Shown here piece by piece: positions 48,185 through 58,145 of a stretch of DNA of 64,000 nt. The notes below the pieces were generated by a model. That model had not been told where the DNA came from. It did no database searches and worked only from the letters and a program-made list of their open reading frames with translations. This stretch comes from Methanocaldococcus vulcanius M7. Lineage in GTDB: Archaea > AGJL01 > Methanococci > Methanococcales > Methanocaldococcaceae. The number at the start of each line of letters is the position of its first letter. The stretch's first letter is position 1. Position numbers and translations under genes: made by a program. The stretch covers positions 1,645,928 to 1,709,927 of the forward strand of contig NC_013407.1 of NCBI RefSeq assembly GCF_000024625.1. Reading direction: 5' to 3'.

Positions 48185-48940
48185 ATGATAGATGCTCACA
48201 CTCACTTGGATGTTAGGAGCTTTGAAGATTTGGAGAAGATGGCTTTGAGTGGCATTGAGACGATTATAACCTGCGCTCACGATCCATACAAGATGAGTGT
48301 TCCAGAGGTGTATTTAGATCACTGGGATCGGTTGATTAATTTAGAGGTTAAAAGAGGAAAAATGGCTAATGTTGAAGTTAAAGTGGCAGTTGGAGTTCAT
48401 CCTATGGGTTATCCAAAGAATTGGAATGTTTTAATAAAAAAACTGCCTGAATTTTTGGAAAATGAGAATGTTGTAGCTATCGGAGAGACGGGATTGCATT
48501 ATCTAAATGAAGATGAAAAAAATCTTTTAAAAGAGCAGTTATACTTAGCAAAAGATCTCAATATGCCTATTATAGTTCATACTCCTGAGAAGAACAAAAA
48601 AGAGGCATTAATTGAAATTTTAAAAATTTTAGATGAAGTTAAAATAAAGGATGAGTTGGTTATGATCGATCACATAAATAAAGAGACAGTTGATTTAATC
48701 GATAGGGATGTTTATATCGGCTTAACTGTTCAACCATCAATGAAATTAACTCATGAAGAGGCAGGAGAAATAATTAAAAATTATGACAAAAAATTTATTT
48801 TAAGCAGTGATTTAGGAAGTTTGAAGGCGGATATATATGCTTTACCAAGAACTAAGTTGTATATGAAAAAGATCGGCGTTGATGAAGATAAAATTATTGC
48901 CTCAACATATAAAAATGCAAAAATGTTTTATAAACTCTAA
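48185..48940 (+). CDS. TatD-like metal-dependent hydrolase
   Basis: The 251-residue amidohydrolase-fold protein has the metal motif DAHTHLD at the N-terminus, AIGETGLH, PIIVHTPE, MIDHIN and SSDLGS. This archaeal subgroup (MJ0761-like) is shorter than DNase TatD and its substrate is unknown. AGGGGAAAGT precedes the ATG. Its stop overlaps that of the convergent rio2 gene by 4 bases. Confidence 0.88.
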   Translation: MIDAHTHLDVRSFEDLEKMALSGIETIITCAHDPYKMSVPEVYLDHWDRLINLEVKRGKMANVEVKVAVGVHPMGYPKNWNVLIKKLPEFLENENVVAIGETGLHYLNEDEKNLLKEQLYLAKDLNMPIIVHTPEKNKKEALIEILKILDEVKIKDELVMIDHINKETVDLIDRDVYIGLTVQPSMKLTHEEAGEIIKNYDKKFILSSDLGSLKADIYALPRTKLYMKKIGVDEDKIIASTYKNAKMFYKL

Positions 48941-49845
48941 CTCTTTCCAGTAATGTAGTTGAATATTTTGTCAGTATCTATATTTTCATCATCTCTGTCT
49001 ATCTTGTATTTTTTAAAGTATCGAATTACATTTTCAATATCTCTTTTTAAGTAAAATTCTGCCTCAGGATGGAATTTAGAAACCGCCTGTGGCCAATCTA
49101 TTATCACAAAGTCCTCTCCATCAAAGAGTATATTAAATTCACTTAAATCTCCATGGATATACCCTAATTCATAAGCTTTTTTAACTTCATCTATTATCTT
49201 CCAAAATAGTTCTTTTATTTCATCTCTACTCATGAATTTAGATAAGTCGATTCGCTTTAACTCCTCTCCCACGACTTTTCCCATAATTATCGCATGTCTA
49301 TTCCAGTGTATTGGCTCTGGAACTTTAACTATTGGAAAAAGTTCATTCAAAATTTCAAACTCTCTTTCGGCACTTAACCGCGAAACATAGAGCCAACTTA
49401 TATGATGTTTATCCGCTATGTACTCCCTATATCTCTTTCCTCTTGTAAAACACGTCCTTCCATGCTTATGGAATTTTAACACTGCTTCTCTTCCATCTTC
49501 TAACAATACACTATATACATCTCCTTCTTTTCCAACCCCTAATTTATTCCCTACTGCTTTTAAAATTCCTTTTTTAACAAATGCATTTATTGCAAGGGCA
49601 TCATAACCCCCCATTGAAACGGCATAACCATACGTACTCCTAACTACAAATTCAAATTTATTTAATCGCTTTAATCTATATAAAACATCTTTTTCTGGCA
49701 TTTTTGCCTTTCTAACAATCTCCTCCAGAGGAACCCATTCATAATGCCTCATGGATATTTCTATTATTTTCAATATCTTAAAATCATCATCCTGAGCTTC
49801 TTTTAATCTCTCAATTAGTTTTTTAATTATGGTAATCCCCTCCAT
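48937..49845 (-). CDS. rio2: RIO2 serine/threonine kinase
   Basis: The 302-residue protein has the RIO2-specific N-terminal winged helix (res 1-~85). The kinase domain follows with GVGKEGDVYSVLLEDG (nucleotide loop), AVLKFHKHGR (catalytic Lys), IHGDLSEFNILF (catalytic Asp) and VIIDWPQAV (metal Asp). It acts in maturation of the small ribosomal subunit. It is the distal gene, convergent with the TatD-like gene. Confidence 0.95.
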   Translation of the reverse strand: MEGITIIKKLIERLKEAQDDDFKILKIIEISMRHYEWVPLEEIVRKAKMPEKDVLYRLKRLNKFEFVVRSTYGYAVSMGGYDALAINAFVKKGILKAVGNKLGVGKEGDVYSVLLEDGREAVLKFHKHGRTCFTRGKRYREYIADKHHISWLYVSRLSAEREFEILNELFPIVKVPEPIHWNRHAIIMGKVVGEELKRIDLSKFMSRDEIKELFWKIIDEVKKAYELGYIHGDLSEFNILFDGEDFVIIDWPQAVSKFHPEAEFYLKRDIENVIRYFKKYKIDRDDENIDTDKIFNYITGKS

Positions 49846-50204
49846 CTTTAAACTATTTGTATATTTTATTTTTTATGTTTATATTATAAAGGTTGTTTGT
49901 TATAAATGGATTTATTGTTTTTATATTTTGTTTTTATATTATTTTTTATACCTTACAATCTGTTGGGCTATTTTTTAGTGTTAGTTATTGCTCTTATGCG
50001 TATTATTTTTTATTTTTTTATTTTTGTTTATTTTGTCCAAGTTTTTACTAAATTTTAAGATCATTCAAAATCATGAAAAACCTCACTATTCTCATTAATA
50101 ATTAGAATATCCTTAATAGAAATAATAAGAAATCTATAAAAATTAGGGAAATAATAAGAAATCTATAAAAATTAGGGAAATAAAATGATATGAGGTTGCA
50201 TAGA
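49846..50204. other. AT-rich divergent intergenic region upstream of rio2 and sua5
   Basis: No gene seen. T-rich tracts at 49870-50045 belong to the rio2 side. The sua5 side contains the 29-base tandem duplication at 50121-50178. Confidence 0.4.
50121..50178. repeat. Perfect 29-base tandem duplication
   Basis: Two identical adjacent copies, 50121-50149 and 50150-50178, each begin AATAATAAGAAATC and end AATTAGGGA. The second ends 26 bases before the sua5 start codon, so the duplication lengthens the 5' leader or moves the promoter away from the gene. Confidence 0.95.
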
Positions 50205-50840
50205 ATGCCTCCAAAAATCATAAAAATATACGATCTTGATAAAGAAAAACGAAAAAAGGTGTTAAACTTTTTAAAAAAAGAAATCTTAGATGGAAAAATA
50301 ATAATTTGTGGAACTGATACTCTATATGGTATCTCGGCAAATGCTTTAAATGAAAATGCAGTTAAAAAAATATATCAAATAAAAAAAAGGGACTATAACA
50401 AACCATTATCAATATGTTTAAAAGATATTAATGAAATTAAAAAATATGCATATGTTAATGAATTGGCAGAGAAAATTATTAAACATTTTCTTCCTGGACC
50501 AATAACGATAATATTGAAAAAGAAATCAAATATTCCTAATCTTGTTTCTAAAGAATATATTGGGATTAGAATTCCAGATGAGGAGATTATTAGAGAGTTA
50601 GCAATAGTTCCATTAACAACCACTTCTGCAAATATTTCAGGAGGAAAAGACCCTACCTGTGTGGAAGAGATCGATGGAGAAATAATAAAAAATGTTGATT
50701 ATGTTATAGACATTGGAAAATGTAAGTATTCAAAACCATCTACAATAATTAAGATAAAAGACAGTTCTATAACCCTCATAAGAGAAGGGGCAGTTCCATT
50801 TTCAGAGATCTTGGCTTCGATCGAAAATAAAAAAATATAA
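50205..50840 (+). CDS. sua5: Threonylcarbamoyl-AMP synthase (Sua5/YrdC/YciO family)
   Basis: ATG at 50205 is preferred to 50190, since GAGGTT falls 8 bases upstream. The ~211-residue protein has the YrdC core: IICGTDTLYGISANAL, KRDYNKPLSIC, PGPITIILKK and TTTSANISGG. It activates threonine and carbonate for the t6A modification of ANN-decoding tRNAs. It lacks the Sua5 C-terminal domain, so it is the short YrdC form. Confidence 0.92.
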   Translation: MPPKIIKIYDLDKEKRKKVLNFLKKEILDGKIIICGTDTLYGISANALNENAVKKIYQIKKRDYNKPLSICLKDINEIKKYAYVNELAEKIIKHFLPGPITIILKKKSNIPNLVSKEYIGIRIPDEEIIRELAIVPLTTTSANISGGKDPTCVEEIDGEIIKNVDYVIDIGKCKYSKPSTIIKIKDSSITLIREGAVPFSEILASIENKKI

Positions 50841-50923
50841 AAAAATGAAATAAAAAAATAGATAATAATTTTGGAATCATAACAACACCAAAAAGCAAAC
50901 ACATCAAATTGTGGGGGAGGGGT

Positions 50924-51478
50924 ATGAAAGACAAAAGTGGAAATTGGATAAACAATATAATAGACGATTTAAACAATCGTAAATTATTGGAAACTGAGTT
51001 GATATTAAACGAAGTTGTAAATAAAATCAACGATCTTGTATTGGAAATAAATAATTACGTTTCAGAGATTCACTATGGATTAAAACTAACTAACGAAAAA
51101 ATAAACCTCTCAATTTCTGAATTAAACGAACTTGAAAATAAATTAAGAGAATATCTTCTGTTTGTGGAAGAGATGAGGAGATCTATGGATCACACCAATG
51201 AAGAACTTAACAATGTAAAAAATGAGATGATGGAATTAAAACATTCGTTAGAAGAGTCGACATTTAGAATAAACAACAGATACAACATATTAGAACATGC
51301 ATTAAATCAAAATAACAAGAAGATTGAAGGAATTATATCAAATATTCGATCTCTGTCTAAAACTCACGAAGAGGTTATAAACTCAATAAACTCAACAAAA
51401 CGTCTTTTGTATATTGCAATTGCAATCTCTCTACTAAATATTATCATATTTTCTGTAAAAAGTTCTGGCTTTCTTTAA
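50924..51478 (+). CDS. Tail-anchored coiled-coil protein
   Basis: Start at 50924 preceded by GGGGGAGGGG. The 184-residue product is a nearly continuous coiled coil (residues ~25-155, with heptad L, I, N and E). One C-terminal membrane helix (LLYIAIAISLLNIIIF) and a short outside tail follow. It faces the cytoplasm as a rod, like a SNARE or chemotaxis-arm mimic. Function unknown. Its stop overlaps the stop of the convergent DUF2117 gene by 4 bases. Confidence 0.75.
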   Translation: MKDKSGNWINNIIDDLNNRKLLETELILNEVVNKINDLVLEINNYVSEIHYGLKLTNEKINLSISELNELENKLREYLLFVEEMRRSMDHTNEELNNVKNEMMELKHSLEESTFRINNRYNILEHALNQNNKKIEGIISNIRSLSKTHEEVINSINSTKRLLYIAIAISLLNIIIFSVKSSGFL

Positions 51479-52557
51479 ATTTCTGTAAAACTAACTCCTT
51501 TTTCTAAAAATATCTTTTTAATTTCATCTAAAAGTTCATCATAACTGTATACTTTATCTAAATTTAGATTTTCTTCAAGTAATTTTCCTGCATCATCATC
51601 TCTCATATTTTCTATTTGAAAAATCACAGATCCATCCAAAATCATAGGATTTTTGAGTATTTCATCCTCATCTCCATCTACAATACCCACCACTCTTATT
51701 CCAAACCTTGCTAAAATATCTCCGCAGATCGTTGTAGTGTCATCTCCGATAGTTATTACTGCAACAATATCCTTATCTTTTATTTTCTCAATAACGTCCT
51801 CTCCTGCATGATTTATTAAAATTACATTTCCATTTTCAACTTTTCTATTTTTAAATTTGGGTTTTGTTGGATGTCTTCTTAAAATTCCTGTCTTTATAAC
51901 TGCCTTTTTTAGATCCACATTTTCCAGTTTTTCAACACCGCCCTCTTTTAACTTTCCTCCCAAAATATCAACTAATTTTCCGTTTTCAGCTACTAAAATA
52001 ACATCTTTACTTTCTGATTTCCCAACAACTACTCCGTTAACCAATATTGCCTCTCCAACATCAACCCCATGAACTTTTCTAAAAATCTTTCCATTTTCTT
52101 CCCAAACATCCAATCCATTACTTATGCATCTCTCAATTTTTAAATTCAATTTTTCAGAGAGAAATTTAGCAATCTTTTCAACATTTTTCGAACTTTTATT
52201 CCAAATTATAATTGTTCCATCTTTATCTCCAGGTCTTTCAATCTGTATTATTGGTCTGTCTATCTCCGCTCGTTCAACCACTATTCTTCCAAACGTATGT
52301 CCTGTAATTTTTGATTTTCCATAATTAGCCAGCACTAAAACATCACAGTTCGAAAGTTTTTTTAATGATTGGGAAGGCATTAACTTCTCGGATATATCAA
52401 TAACATCTTGCAAATCATTATCTATAACCGCAACTCTTCCCATGGTGCCTCCCAACTTAGCCCTAACTTCTCCAAAATTTTTTAGCAAATTTATAATTTT
52501 TATAGCGTATCCACTATCTACAATCTCAGGGCCGTGAATAACAACGCCAATTTTCAT
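51475..52557 (-). CDS. DUF2117-type methanogen protein
   Basis: The 360-residue protein begins KIGVVIHGPEIVDSGYAIKI and later has GKSKITGHTFGRIVVERAEI, IIQIERPGDKDGTIIIW and ITIGDDTTTICGDILARFGI. I recall this as DUF2117, found in methanogens near energy-converting hydrogenase genes. The latter segment looks like a nucleotide- or substrate-binding loop. It lies 66 bases downstream of ehbL on the same strand, so it may be part of the Ehb transcript. Role unknown. Confidence 0.8.
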   Translation of the reverse strand: MKIGVVIHGPEIVDSGYAIKIINLLKNFGEVRAKLGGTMGRVAVIDNDLQDVIDISEKLMPSQSLKKLSNCDVLVLANYGKSKITGHTFGRIVVERAEIDRPIIQIERPGDKDGTIIIWNKSSKNVEKIAKFLSEKLNLKIERCISNGLDVWEENGKIFRKVHGVDVGEAILVNGVVVGKSESKDVILVAENGKLVDILGGKLKEGGVEKLENVDLKKAVIKTGILRRHPTKPKFKNRKVENGNVILINHAGEDVIEKIKDKDIVAVITIGDDTTTICGDILARFGIRVVGIVDGDEDEILKNPMILDGSVIFQIENMRDDDAGKLLEENLNLDKVYSYDELLDEIKKIFLEKGVSFTEI

Positions 52558-52623
52558 AATATCCCACTAACACTTTGTATTCAAAAATGTGGACTGAATC
52601 GTCATTTCTCATTTAGTATTTTA

Positions 52624-53118
52624 TTATTTATCCCCTAAGATCTTTTTTAAGTTAATTGAAAGGAGAGAACAGATTTTATTTATCTGTTCTTCTGATATTT
52701 CAATCTTTTTCTGTAAAAGTTTAGAGACATCTATCTCCACATATTCTCCTACATCTCTTGGGTGGATGGGAGACACTTCGTTGAATACAGAAAATACTGG
52801 ACAAAAATCATGACAATATAAGCAATAAACGCATTTCTCTGCATTGATTTTTGGAATTTTATCTTTTACATAGTTTTCAGTTATTTTAATTGGCTCTATT
52901 GGGATCATCTCTATCGCTTTGGTTGGGCAAACATTAGCACATCCTTCACATCCAATACATAACTCTTCAATAACTGTTTTTGGTAATTTAATAGTTCCGC
53001 TCAGTATTGCGTTTCTTAACTCTATATCCGTGTATCTTCCACTCCCAAATATTATTCTTTCTAAGTTCTCATATATTCCAGTTAAAAATATCTTAGCAAA
53101 ACTTCTTAGTTCTTCCAA
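52624..53118 (-). CDS. ehbL: Ehb hydrogenase ferredoxin subunit EhbL
   Basis: The start is a TTG at 53118 with GGGGGATC upstream; it overlaps the end of ehbK by 13 bases, so translation is coupled. The 164-residue protein has [16 protein letters not shown] and [16 protein letters not shown], two 4Fe-4S sites, like the ferredoxin-like subunits of membrane hydrogenases. It follows the polyferredoxin in the Ehb order. Confidence 0.88.
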   Translation of the reverse strand: MEELRSFAKIFLTGIYENLERIIFGSGRYTDIELRNAILSGTIKLPKTVIEELCIGCEGCANVCPTKAIEMIPIEPIKITENYVKDKIPKINAEKCVYCLYCHDFCPVFSVFNEVSPIHPRDVGEYVEIDVSKLLQKKIEISEEQINKICSLLSINLKKILGDK

Positions 53119-54539
53119 TGTGATCCCCCTTCGTCAGTTTTCCAAACTCTATGGATGTATATTGCCTTAGTCGGGCATATATTATAACAAGCCGAGCAAA
53201 ATTCACACTTCTCAACATCTATAACTCCAAAATCTATACAACTGTTTGGACATACCTTATTACACAAACCACACTTTATACAGAAGTCCATATCTGTCCT
53301 AATAAATGAATTTTCCCTATCCACAACTTTTTTATATCCGGTTGTATTTGGAATAACATCTCTTGGGCAGTGGATTGCACAGTTTTCACACGCTATACAC
53401 TCATCAGTAAATATAATCTCTTTATTACTCCTATCAATAATTATTGCATCTTTTGGACATACGTTTGAGCAAGTTCCACATAAAATACAGTCCTCATCTT
53501 TTATTTTTTCAAATCTAACGTTAATTATTTCAATTGCATTTTTTGGACATGAAGATATGCAGATCTCACATAAAGAGCAACCACCTACAATTTGGTCTTT
53601 GTTGTTTTTTCTATCTTTATCTTTTCTTCTAACATCATTTGGACATATTTTAACACACTCCATACAACTCCAACATACATCTGGACTGAAATATAATTTT
53701 CCATTTTCAAATCTTAACGCACCGCTTGGGCATACTAAGGCACATAAACCACAATTTATACAGTAGTTTTTTGGTTTAACAGATTTGTCTTCTTTAATTT
53801 TTTTAATTTTGAAATTTTCAACTTTTAACGCATCATTTGGGCAAACCTCAACACATTTCAAACATAATACGCATTGATCAGATATAATGTTTCCGTTTTC
53901 AATGGCATTTTTTGGACATGCTTCTCCACATAAATTACAAGATGTGCATGCTTCAACATTATTAGGAAGTATAGTATCTCTTGGACATAGGTAGGCGCAT
54001 CTTAAACATCCAACACATTTATCCTTGTCAATTTTTATAGAGGTTCTCTCAACTACTTCAACAACGTTTTTACTTTTTTCCTCTTTAAAAACTTTGATTT
54101 TCATTAGATTTTCTAAAACTTTTAAATATCTATCTGCTAATCCTTCTCTTTTCGTGTTTAATAGCTCATAGGAACTAACTCTTGCTCCGTAAGGGCAAAC
54201 TTCAACACAGACACCACACATTGAACAAATTCCCATTGGAAATTTTTTTCCATCCCTTTCAACTATTCTTATAATATTTATCGGGCATACGTTTGCACAG
54301 ATACCACAACCATTACATCTTCTCCTGTCTACGTAATAACCTCCAAATTTATTTTTTTTGATTGCTTTATTTGGACAGTTTCTTGCACATTCTCCACAAG
54401 TGAGACAAGAAAAGCTTTTATTATTTAGAAGAAATATTGCATCAGTTGGACATGCCTCCATACATTTAGATGTTTGAGAAAACGGGCATGTTTGACATTT
54501 TTCTTCAACTCTACACTTGTCCAATATGGTTATAATCAT
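53106..54539 (-). CDS. ehbK: Polyferredoxin EhbK
   Basis: The 477-residue protein consists of tandem ferredoxin repeats. I count thirteen regular Cys-x2-Cys-x2-Cys-x3-Cys motifs (from [11 protein letters not shown] to [11 protein letters not shown]) plus one irregular set at the N-terminus ([12 protein letters not shown]...KCMEAC), i.e. room for fourteen 4Fe-4S clusters. It acts as an electron wire for Ehb, which uses the ion gradient to reduce ferredoxin for biosynthetic carbon fixation. AGAGGGGAAA precedes the ATG. Confidence 0.93.
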   Translation of the reverse strand: MIITILDKCRVEEKCQTCPFSQTSKCMEACPTDAIFLLNNKSFSCLTCGECARNCPNKAIKKNKFGGYYVDRRRCNGCGICANVCPINIIRIVERDGKKFPMGICSMCGVCVEVCPYGARVSSYELLNTKREGLADRYLKVLENLMKIKVFKEEKSKNVVEVVERTSIKIDKDKCVGCLRCAYLCPRDTILPNNVEACTSCNLCGEACPKNAIENGNIISDQCVLCLKCVEVCPNDALKVENFKIKKIKEDKSVKPKNYCINCGLCALVCPSGALRFENGKLYFSPDVCWSCMECVKICPNDVRRKDKDRKNNKDQIVGGCSLCEICISSCPKNAIEIINVRFEKIKDEDCILCGTCSNVCPKDAIIIDRSNKEIIFTDECIACENCAIHCPRDVIPNTTGYKKVVDRENSFIRTDMDFCIKCGLCNKVCPNSCIDFGVIDVEKCEFCSACYNICPTKAIYIHRVWKTDEGGSHWKN

Positions 54540-54650
54540 TTTTTCCCCTCTTTAACGTTAATTTAAACATTTAACATTTTTAGTTTAAGAAGGCATTTTA
54601 TTTTAAATATAACTTCTTAATAACCCCAATCATTCATACATCAAGCTCTC

Positions 54651-54893
54651 TTACCCACAAATCTTTTTTCCAAATAATCTATTTCCTATTATAATACCAA
54701 CTACTGCTGATACATAGGAGAATGAGATCGGCAGATTGTAATAAGGAAATGCTTTTAAAAAGTATGCAATAATAAGTGCTAAAACTAAATATGAAAGAAG
54801 ATGTGTTATTTTGCCCCTAAATTTAGAACCCATCAAAATTCCAAAGAGGAGAGCAAGAATAGCAGGGTAGTAAGAAACAATTACCTCCATCAT
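54651..54893 (-). CDS. ehbI: Small membrane subunit EhbI
   Basis: The 80-residue protein has two or three hydrophobic helices (YYPAILALLFGILMGSKF, LLSYLVLALIIAYFL, VSAVVGIIIGNRLF) and no cofactor motif. Its place between EhbH and EhbK in the gene order identifies it as EhbI by inference. Confidence 0.8.
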   Translation of the reverse strand: MMEVIVSYYPAILALLFGILMGSKFRGKITHLLSYLVLALIIAYFLKAFPYYNLPISFSYVSAVVGIIIGNRLFGKKICG

Positions 54894-54992
54894 AGCCCGA
54901 TCACCATAAAAACTATTTACAAATTTTAAAGTTAAAGATAAATTATAATCTTAAAACTTTTAAAAAACTTTAATTATAAATTATAAGTGTAA

Positions 54993-55781
54993 TTATTCTA
55001 ACTTCTCTTCTGATTTGCTAATCTTTTCTATAATAACCTTTTCACATGACAGAAGGAATGCAGCAGTTGATAAACCAGCTAAAACTTTTAACCCAACCAC
55101 AATATTTAAATAAGGGATAATTCCAGCTGTAATAATATCCTTCGGAGCTGGAAATACTGGAATCCCATTTATTTGAGTAAAGTTAAAGAGATAATAACCT
55201 CCCATAAACATACCAGCAACACCGAGAAGCAAATAACCAAGAGCTCCTAATGCCTCCATTCTCTCTAAAAATTTGTGATCAAACCAGAGAGGGCTCTTAG
55301 ATCCAAAGGCAATAATTGAAAGTATAAATCCTGAGGCAATTAATGCTCCTCCCTGAAATCCTCCTCCAGGAGTTATATGCCCTCCTAAAACTGTAAGAAT
55401 CCCTAAAGCAACCATTAAAATACTCATAGGGTATGCTAAAAACTTGATAATTGGGGTATAATCCCCCCATCTCTGTAAGGTTATATAATCATCTGACTCA
55501 GGAGCGTGAAAGACCTCTTTTAGATAACTGTTATCATATAACGATTTTCCAAACACAATCCACGAAACCATAACCGCTACCACTAACACTAAACACTCTC
55601 CTAAGGTATCATATGCCCTCCAATCAAATATTATTGCACAAACATAATTCGGGACTATATAATGATTTAAATAAACAATATTAACTCCAGGATTAACGTG
55701 CATATTTGCCAAACTGTATAAAATGCTTGCTCCAAATATAAAGAATGAGATTGCCACTACTAAATCTCTCTTAGAACTCAT
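54993..55781 (-). CDS. ehbH: Membrane subunit EhbH (MnhB/MbhF-like)
   Basis: The 262-residue protein has about seven hydrophobic helices. The MnhB-type segment GGHITPGGGFQGGALIASGF is characteristic of antiporter-related subunits of Mrp and membrane hydrogenases. It probably forms part of the ion-translocating module. It begins one base after ehbG. Confidence 0.9.
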   Translation of the reverse strand: MSSKRDLVVAISFFIFGASILYSLANMHVNPGVNIVYLNHYIVPNYVCAIIFDWRAYDTLGECLVLVVAVMVSWIVFGKSLYDNSYLKEVFHAPESDDYITLQRWGDYTPIIKFLAYPMSILMVALGILTVLGGHITPGGGFQGGALIASGFILSIIAFGSKSPLWFDHKFLERMEALGALGYLLLGVAGMFMGGYYLFNFTQINGIPVFPAPKDIITAGIIPYLNIVVGLKVLAGLSTAAFLLSCEKVIIEKISKSEEKLE

Positions 55782-55782
55782 A

Positions 55783-56097
55783 CTACCACCTTGCTGTTAG
55801 ATAAACGCAGAATGCAATTGCACCTAAAAACACAGATAGCCAGAAGAGTTGGTAATTTATCGCATTTGAATTTTCTTTCTTAAATTGGAATATTATTGGA
55901 AAAGTCGATAAAGAGAAAGCTAATGCAGATAATCCGAACAATGTCATTAACGTTTTTCCATAAACCCTTCCAATAATTAACGCTCCAAATATAAAGAGAA
56001 GATAAAGAGTAAATTCTCCTGTAAAAAATGCTCCAACAGTGATTCCATCCCCATGACCTTCTTTTTCTAAATCCTTCTGAAATTTGTTGTAATCCAT
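55783..56097 (-). CDS. ehbG: Membrane subunit EhbG
   Basis: Start at 56097 with GGTGG upstream. The 104-residue protein has a polar N-terminus (DYNKFQKDLEKEGHGDG), then three hydrophobic helices. The assignment rests on position between EhbF and EhbH; there is no cofactor motif. Confidence 0.8.
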   Translation of the reverse strand: MDYNKFQKDLEKEGHGDGITVGAFFTGEFTLYLLFIFGALIIGRVYGKTLMTLFGLSALAFSLSTFPIIFQFKKENSNAINYQLFWLSVFLGAIAFCVYLTARW

Positions 56098-56222
56098 AAT
56101 TACCACCAGCATTTAAAGTTTAAGTAAAGTTTAATTTAATCTAACAATTGATTACAATTTAATTACGATTTATGTATAGATGAGATTTATTGCTTTGTTT
56201 ATTGTCTCTAATTATCATTCAT

Positions 56223-57668
56223 CTACTTTAAGCAGTAGTTAACTCCAATCTCTCTCGCATAATCCCAAAGATAATTAGTTATTAAACTTGGATCAAGACC
56301 AATTATAATACAGAGAGCAGTTAGCACAAACAAACTGAAAACGGCTAATTTTGGAACTTCTTTTCCTTGATATTCTTTTAAAGTTTCCTCATCCACCGGT
56401 TTCAAGTATATAAGGTAGAATGCCTTCATCATAGATACAAACGTTCCAATACTAACAATAATCATTATTATTGCAATTTCTGGCATGTTAACTTGCATAG
56501 CTGCCTCAGCTAACATCCATTTGCTTTGAAATCCGTTAAATGGAGGAACCCCACTTATAGCGAGTTTTGCACACAATACCATAAATGCAACATAAGGCAT
56601 TAGTGGCAATAGCCCCCCCAATTTATGGAGATTACTTCCTCTTTTACAACTAACTATATACGCTCCTAAAAACAGAGCAGATTTATAAATAACGTGATTT
56701 ATAGCGTGAAAGATACCTGCAACAATTCCCAAAGGAGTTCCGAGTGCTAAACCAGTGGCTACATATCCACCTTGGCTTATTGCGTGATATGCTAAAAGTT
56801 TCTTATAATCACTCTGCAACAATGCCATCACAACACCAAATACCATCGCTAAAACTCCCAGTGCAATTAAAACTGCATGTGCACTTGAAAAGTAGCTAAG
56901 CCCGTTAAATAATTTTAATATTATTAACATCAACCCAACTAAAACGAATTTTGAATACGTTTGGAGCATTGCTGAAATAAAACCCTTAGATCTTGCATAG
57001 AGATCGGCTTTAATATTGTGAAACGGTGGAAGACCAGAACCGTATGCCAATCCAACTATTAGAAGTAATAATCCTCCGTATACCATTGGATTGTCAGTTA
57101 ATAAATGATGTTTCATATCTGAAATATTTAAAGTCCCTGTTGATGCCAACAAAAATGTTATTCCTAAAAGCATCAATGCCGCTGCTACACTACCAATTAT
57201 CATATACCTCAAACCGGCCTTATATGCCTCCTCTGTTCCGGATAAAAATACTAACCCTGCTTGAACGATTGAAATAATCTCAAAAAAAACGTAAAGGTTG
57301 AATATATCATCCGCCAATACAATTGCTGAAATACTCGCAAAACCCATTAAAGAGAGAGTAACAAACATGTTATTCTTTAATTTCTCCCCCATTCCAGTGA
57401 TCAATACGAGAGAGGCAATAAGAGATAGTGTAATTATAACTGCCTGTTTTGCAGGGTTGTATAGGTAGGCAATTCCAGAGATCCATCCATCAACAACACC
57501 ATGCCCGCTAAAATAATAATAACCATACTCTCCTATAAAGGGTAGAGCAATTAAAATAATGGCTGTTGCAAAAGTTAAATATTTAACCGCCTTCTCTTTT
57601 CCATGAAGTAGGTTCATAATTATTGCCATGATCAGAGGAAACACTATTATCATCGGTAGAAAATTCAT
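56223..57668 (-). CDS. ehbF: Ion-translocating membrane subunit EhbF (NuoN/MrpD-like)
   Basis: The 481-residue protein has about fourteen transmembrane helices. Hallmarks of proton-translocating antiporter-type subunits are present: FFEIISIVQAGLVFL (TM5 glutamate), KFVLVGLMLI (TM7 lysine) and SQGGYVATGLAL with HAINHVIYKSALF. It couples ion flow to ferredoxin reduction. GGTGGGACA precedes the ATG. It corresponds to MJ1309. Confidence 0.95.
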   Translation of the reverse strand: MNFLPMIIVFPLIMAIIMNLLHGKEKAVKYLTFATAIILIALPFIGEYGYYYFSGHGVVDGWISGIAYLYNPAKQAVIITLSLIASLVLITGMGEKLKNNMFVTLSLMGFASISAIVLADDIFNLYVFFEIISIVQAGLVFLSGTEEAYKAGLRYMIIGSVAAALMLLGITFLLASTGTLNISDMKHHLLTDNPMVYGGLLLLIVGLAYGSGLPPFHNIKADLYARSKGFISAMLQTYSKFVLVGLMLIILKLFNGLSYFSSAHAVLIALGVLAMVFGVVMALLQSDYKKLLAYHAISQGGYVATGLALGTPLGIVAGIFHAINHVIYKSALFLGAYIVSCKRGSNLHKLGGLLPLMPYVAFMVLCAKLAISGVPPFNGFQSKWMLAEAAMQVNMPEIAIIMIIVSIGTFVSMMKAFYLIYLKPVDEETLKEYQGKEVPKLAVFSLFVLTALCIIIGLDPSLITNYLWDYAREIGVNYCLK

Positions 57669-57727
57669 TGTCCCACCTAAATTACTTGATTAACAGGAAT
57701 TGATATAGCAAGAAAAAATGTGTTTTT

Positions 57728-58084
57728 TTAGTCCTCTTTCAATATGACAGACCCTTTAAGTGTTTTATATTTTTTATACAGTATTATAGAGACACCAAGC
57801 ATTACAGCAAGCATAGACGCTTCTATAACGATATTTGTTAAGACGAGTGCATGTGTTAGAGGATAAGCCGACTCCTTAGCAAAAACATTTAAAGGAACAT
57901 TAGGAAGTTTTATTGGAATTGTTCCTCCATTGTATCCAATTGCTATTAAAGCTAAATTTACACCACTACCTAAGATCTCCAATGCAATGATTTTTTTTAA
58001 AACATTATCAACAAAAAATACCCCATATAATCCAATCACAACTAAAAGTCCAGAAGTTATGAAAGAGGCCATTTGAAAATCCAT
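57728..58084 (-). CDS. ehbE: Membrane subunit EhbE (NuoK/MnhC-like)
   Basis: Start at 58084, with GGTGAG upstream. The 118-residue protein has three helices with the NuoK/MnhC pattern (VVIGLYGVFFVDNVLKKIIA, then LEILGSGVNLALIAIGYNGG and ALVLTNIVIEASMLAVMLG). It is the first ehb gene in this window; EhbA-D and hydrogenase subunits EhbM/N are not seen. Confidence 0.92.
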   Translation of the reverse strand: MDFQMASFITSGLLVVIGLYGVFFVDNVLKKIIALEILGSGVNLALIAIGYNGGTIPIKLPNVPLNVFAKESAYPLTHALVLTNIVIEASMLAVMLGVSIILYKKYKTLKGSVILKED

Positions 58085-58109
58085 CCAACTCACCGATAAT
58101 CTATCATTA

Positions 58110-58119
58110 TCATTAATGA
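58110..58119. promoter_or_regulatory. Palindrome at predicted ehb transcription start
   Basis: The perfect palindrome TCATTAATGA overlaps the position where transcription from the TATA box at 58136-58145 should begin. A repressor bound here could control ehb; this is inferred from position only. Confidence 0.3.
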
Positions 58120-58135
58120 CAAATTAGGATTAAAA

Positions 58136-58145
58136 GTATATAAAC
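58136..58145 (-). promoter_or_regulatory. TATA box of the ehb operon
   Basis: GTTTATATAC reads on the minus strand about 55 bases before the EhbE start; transcription should begin around 58112-58118. Confidence 0.5.
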
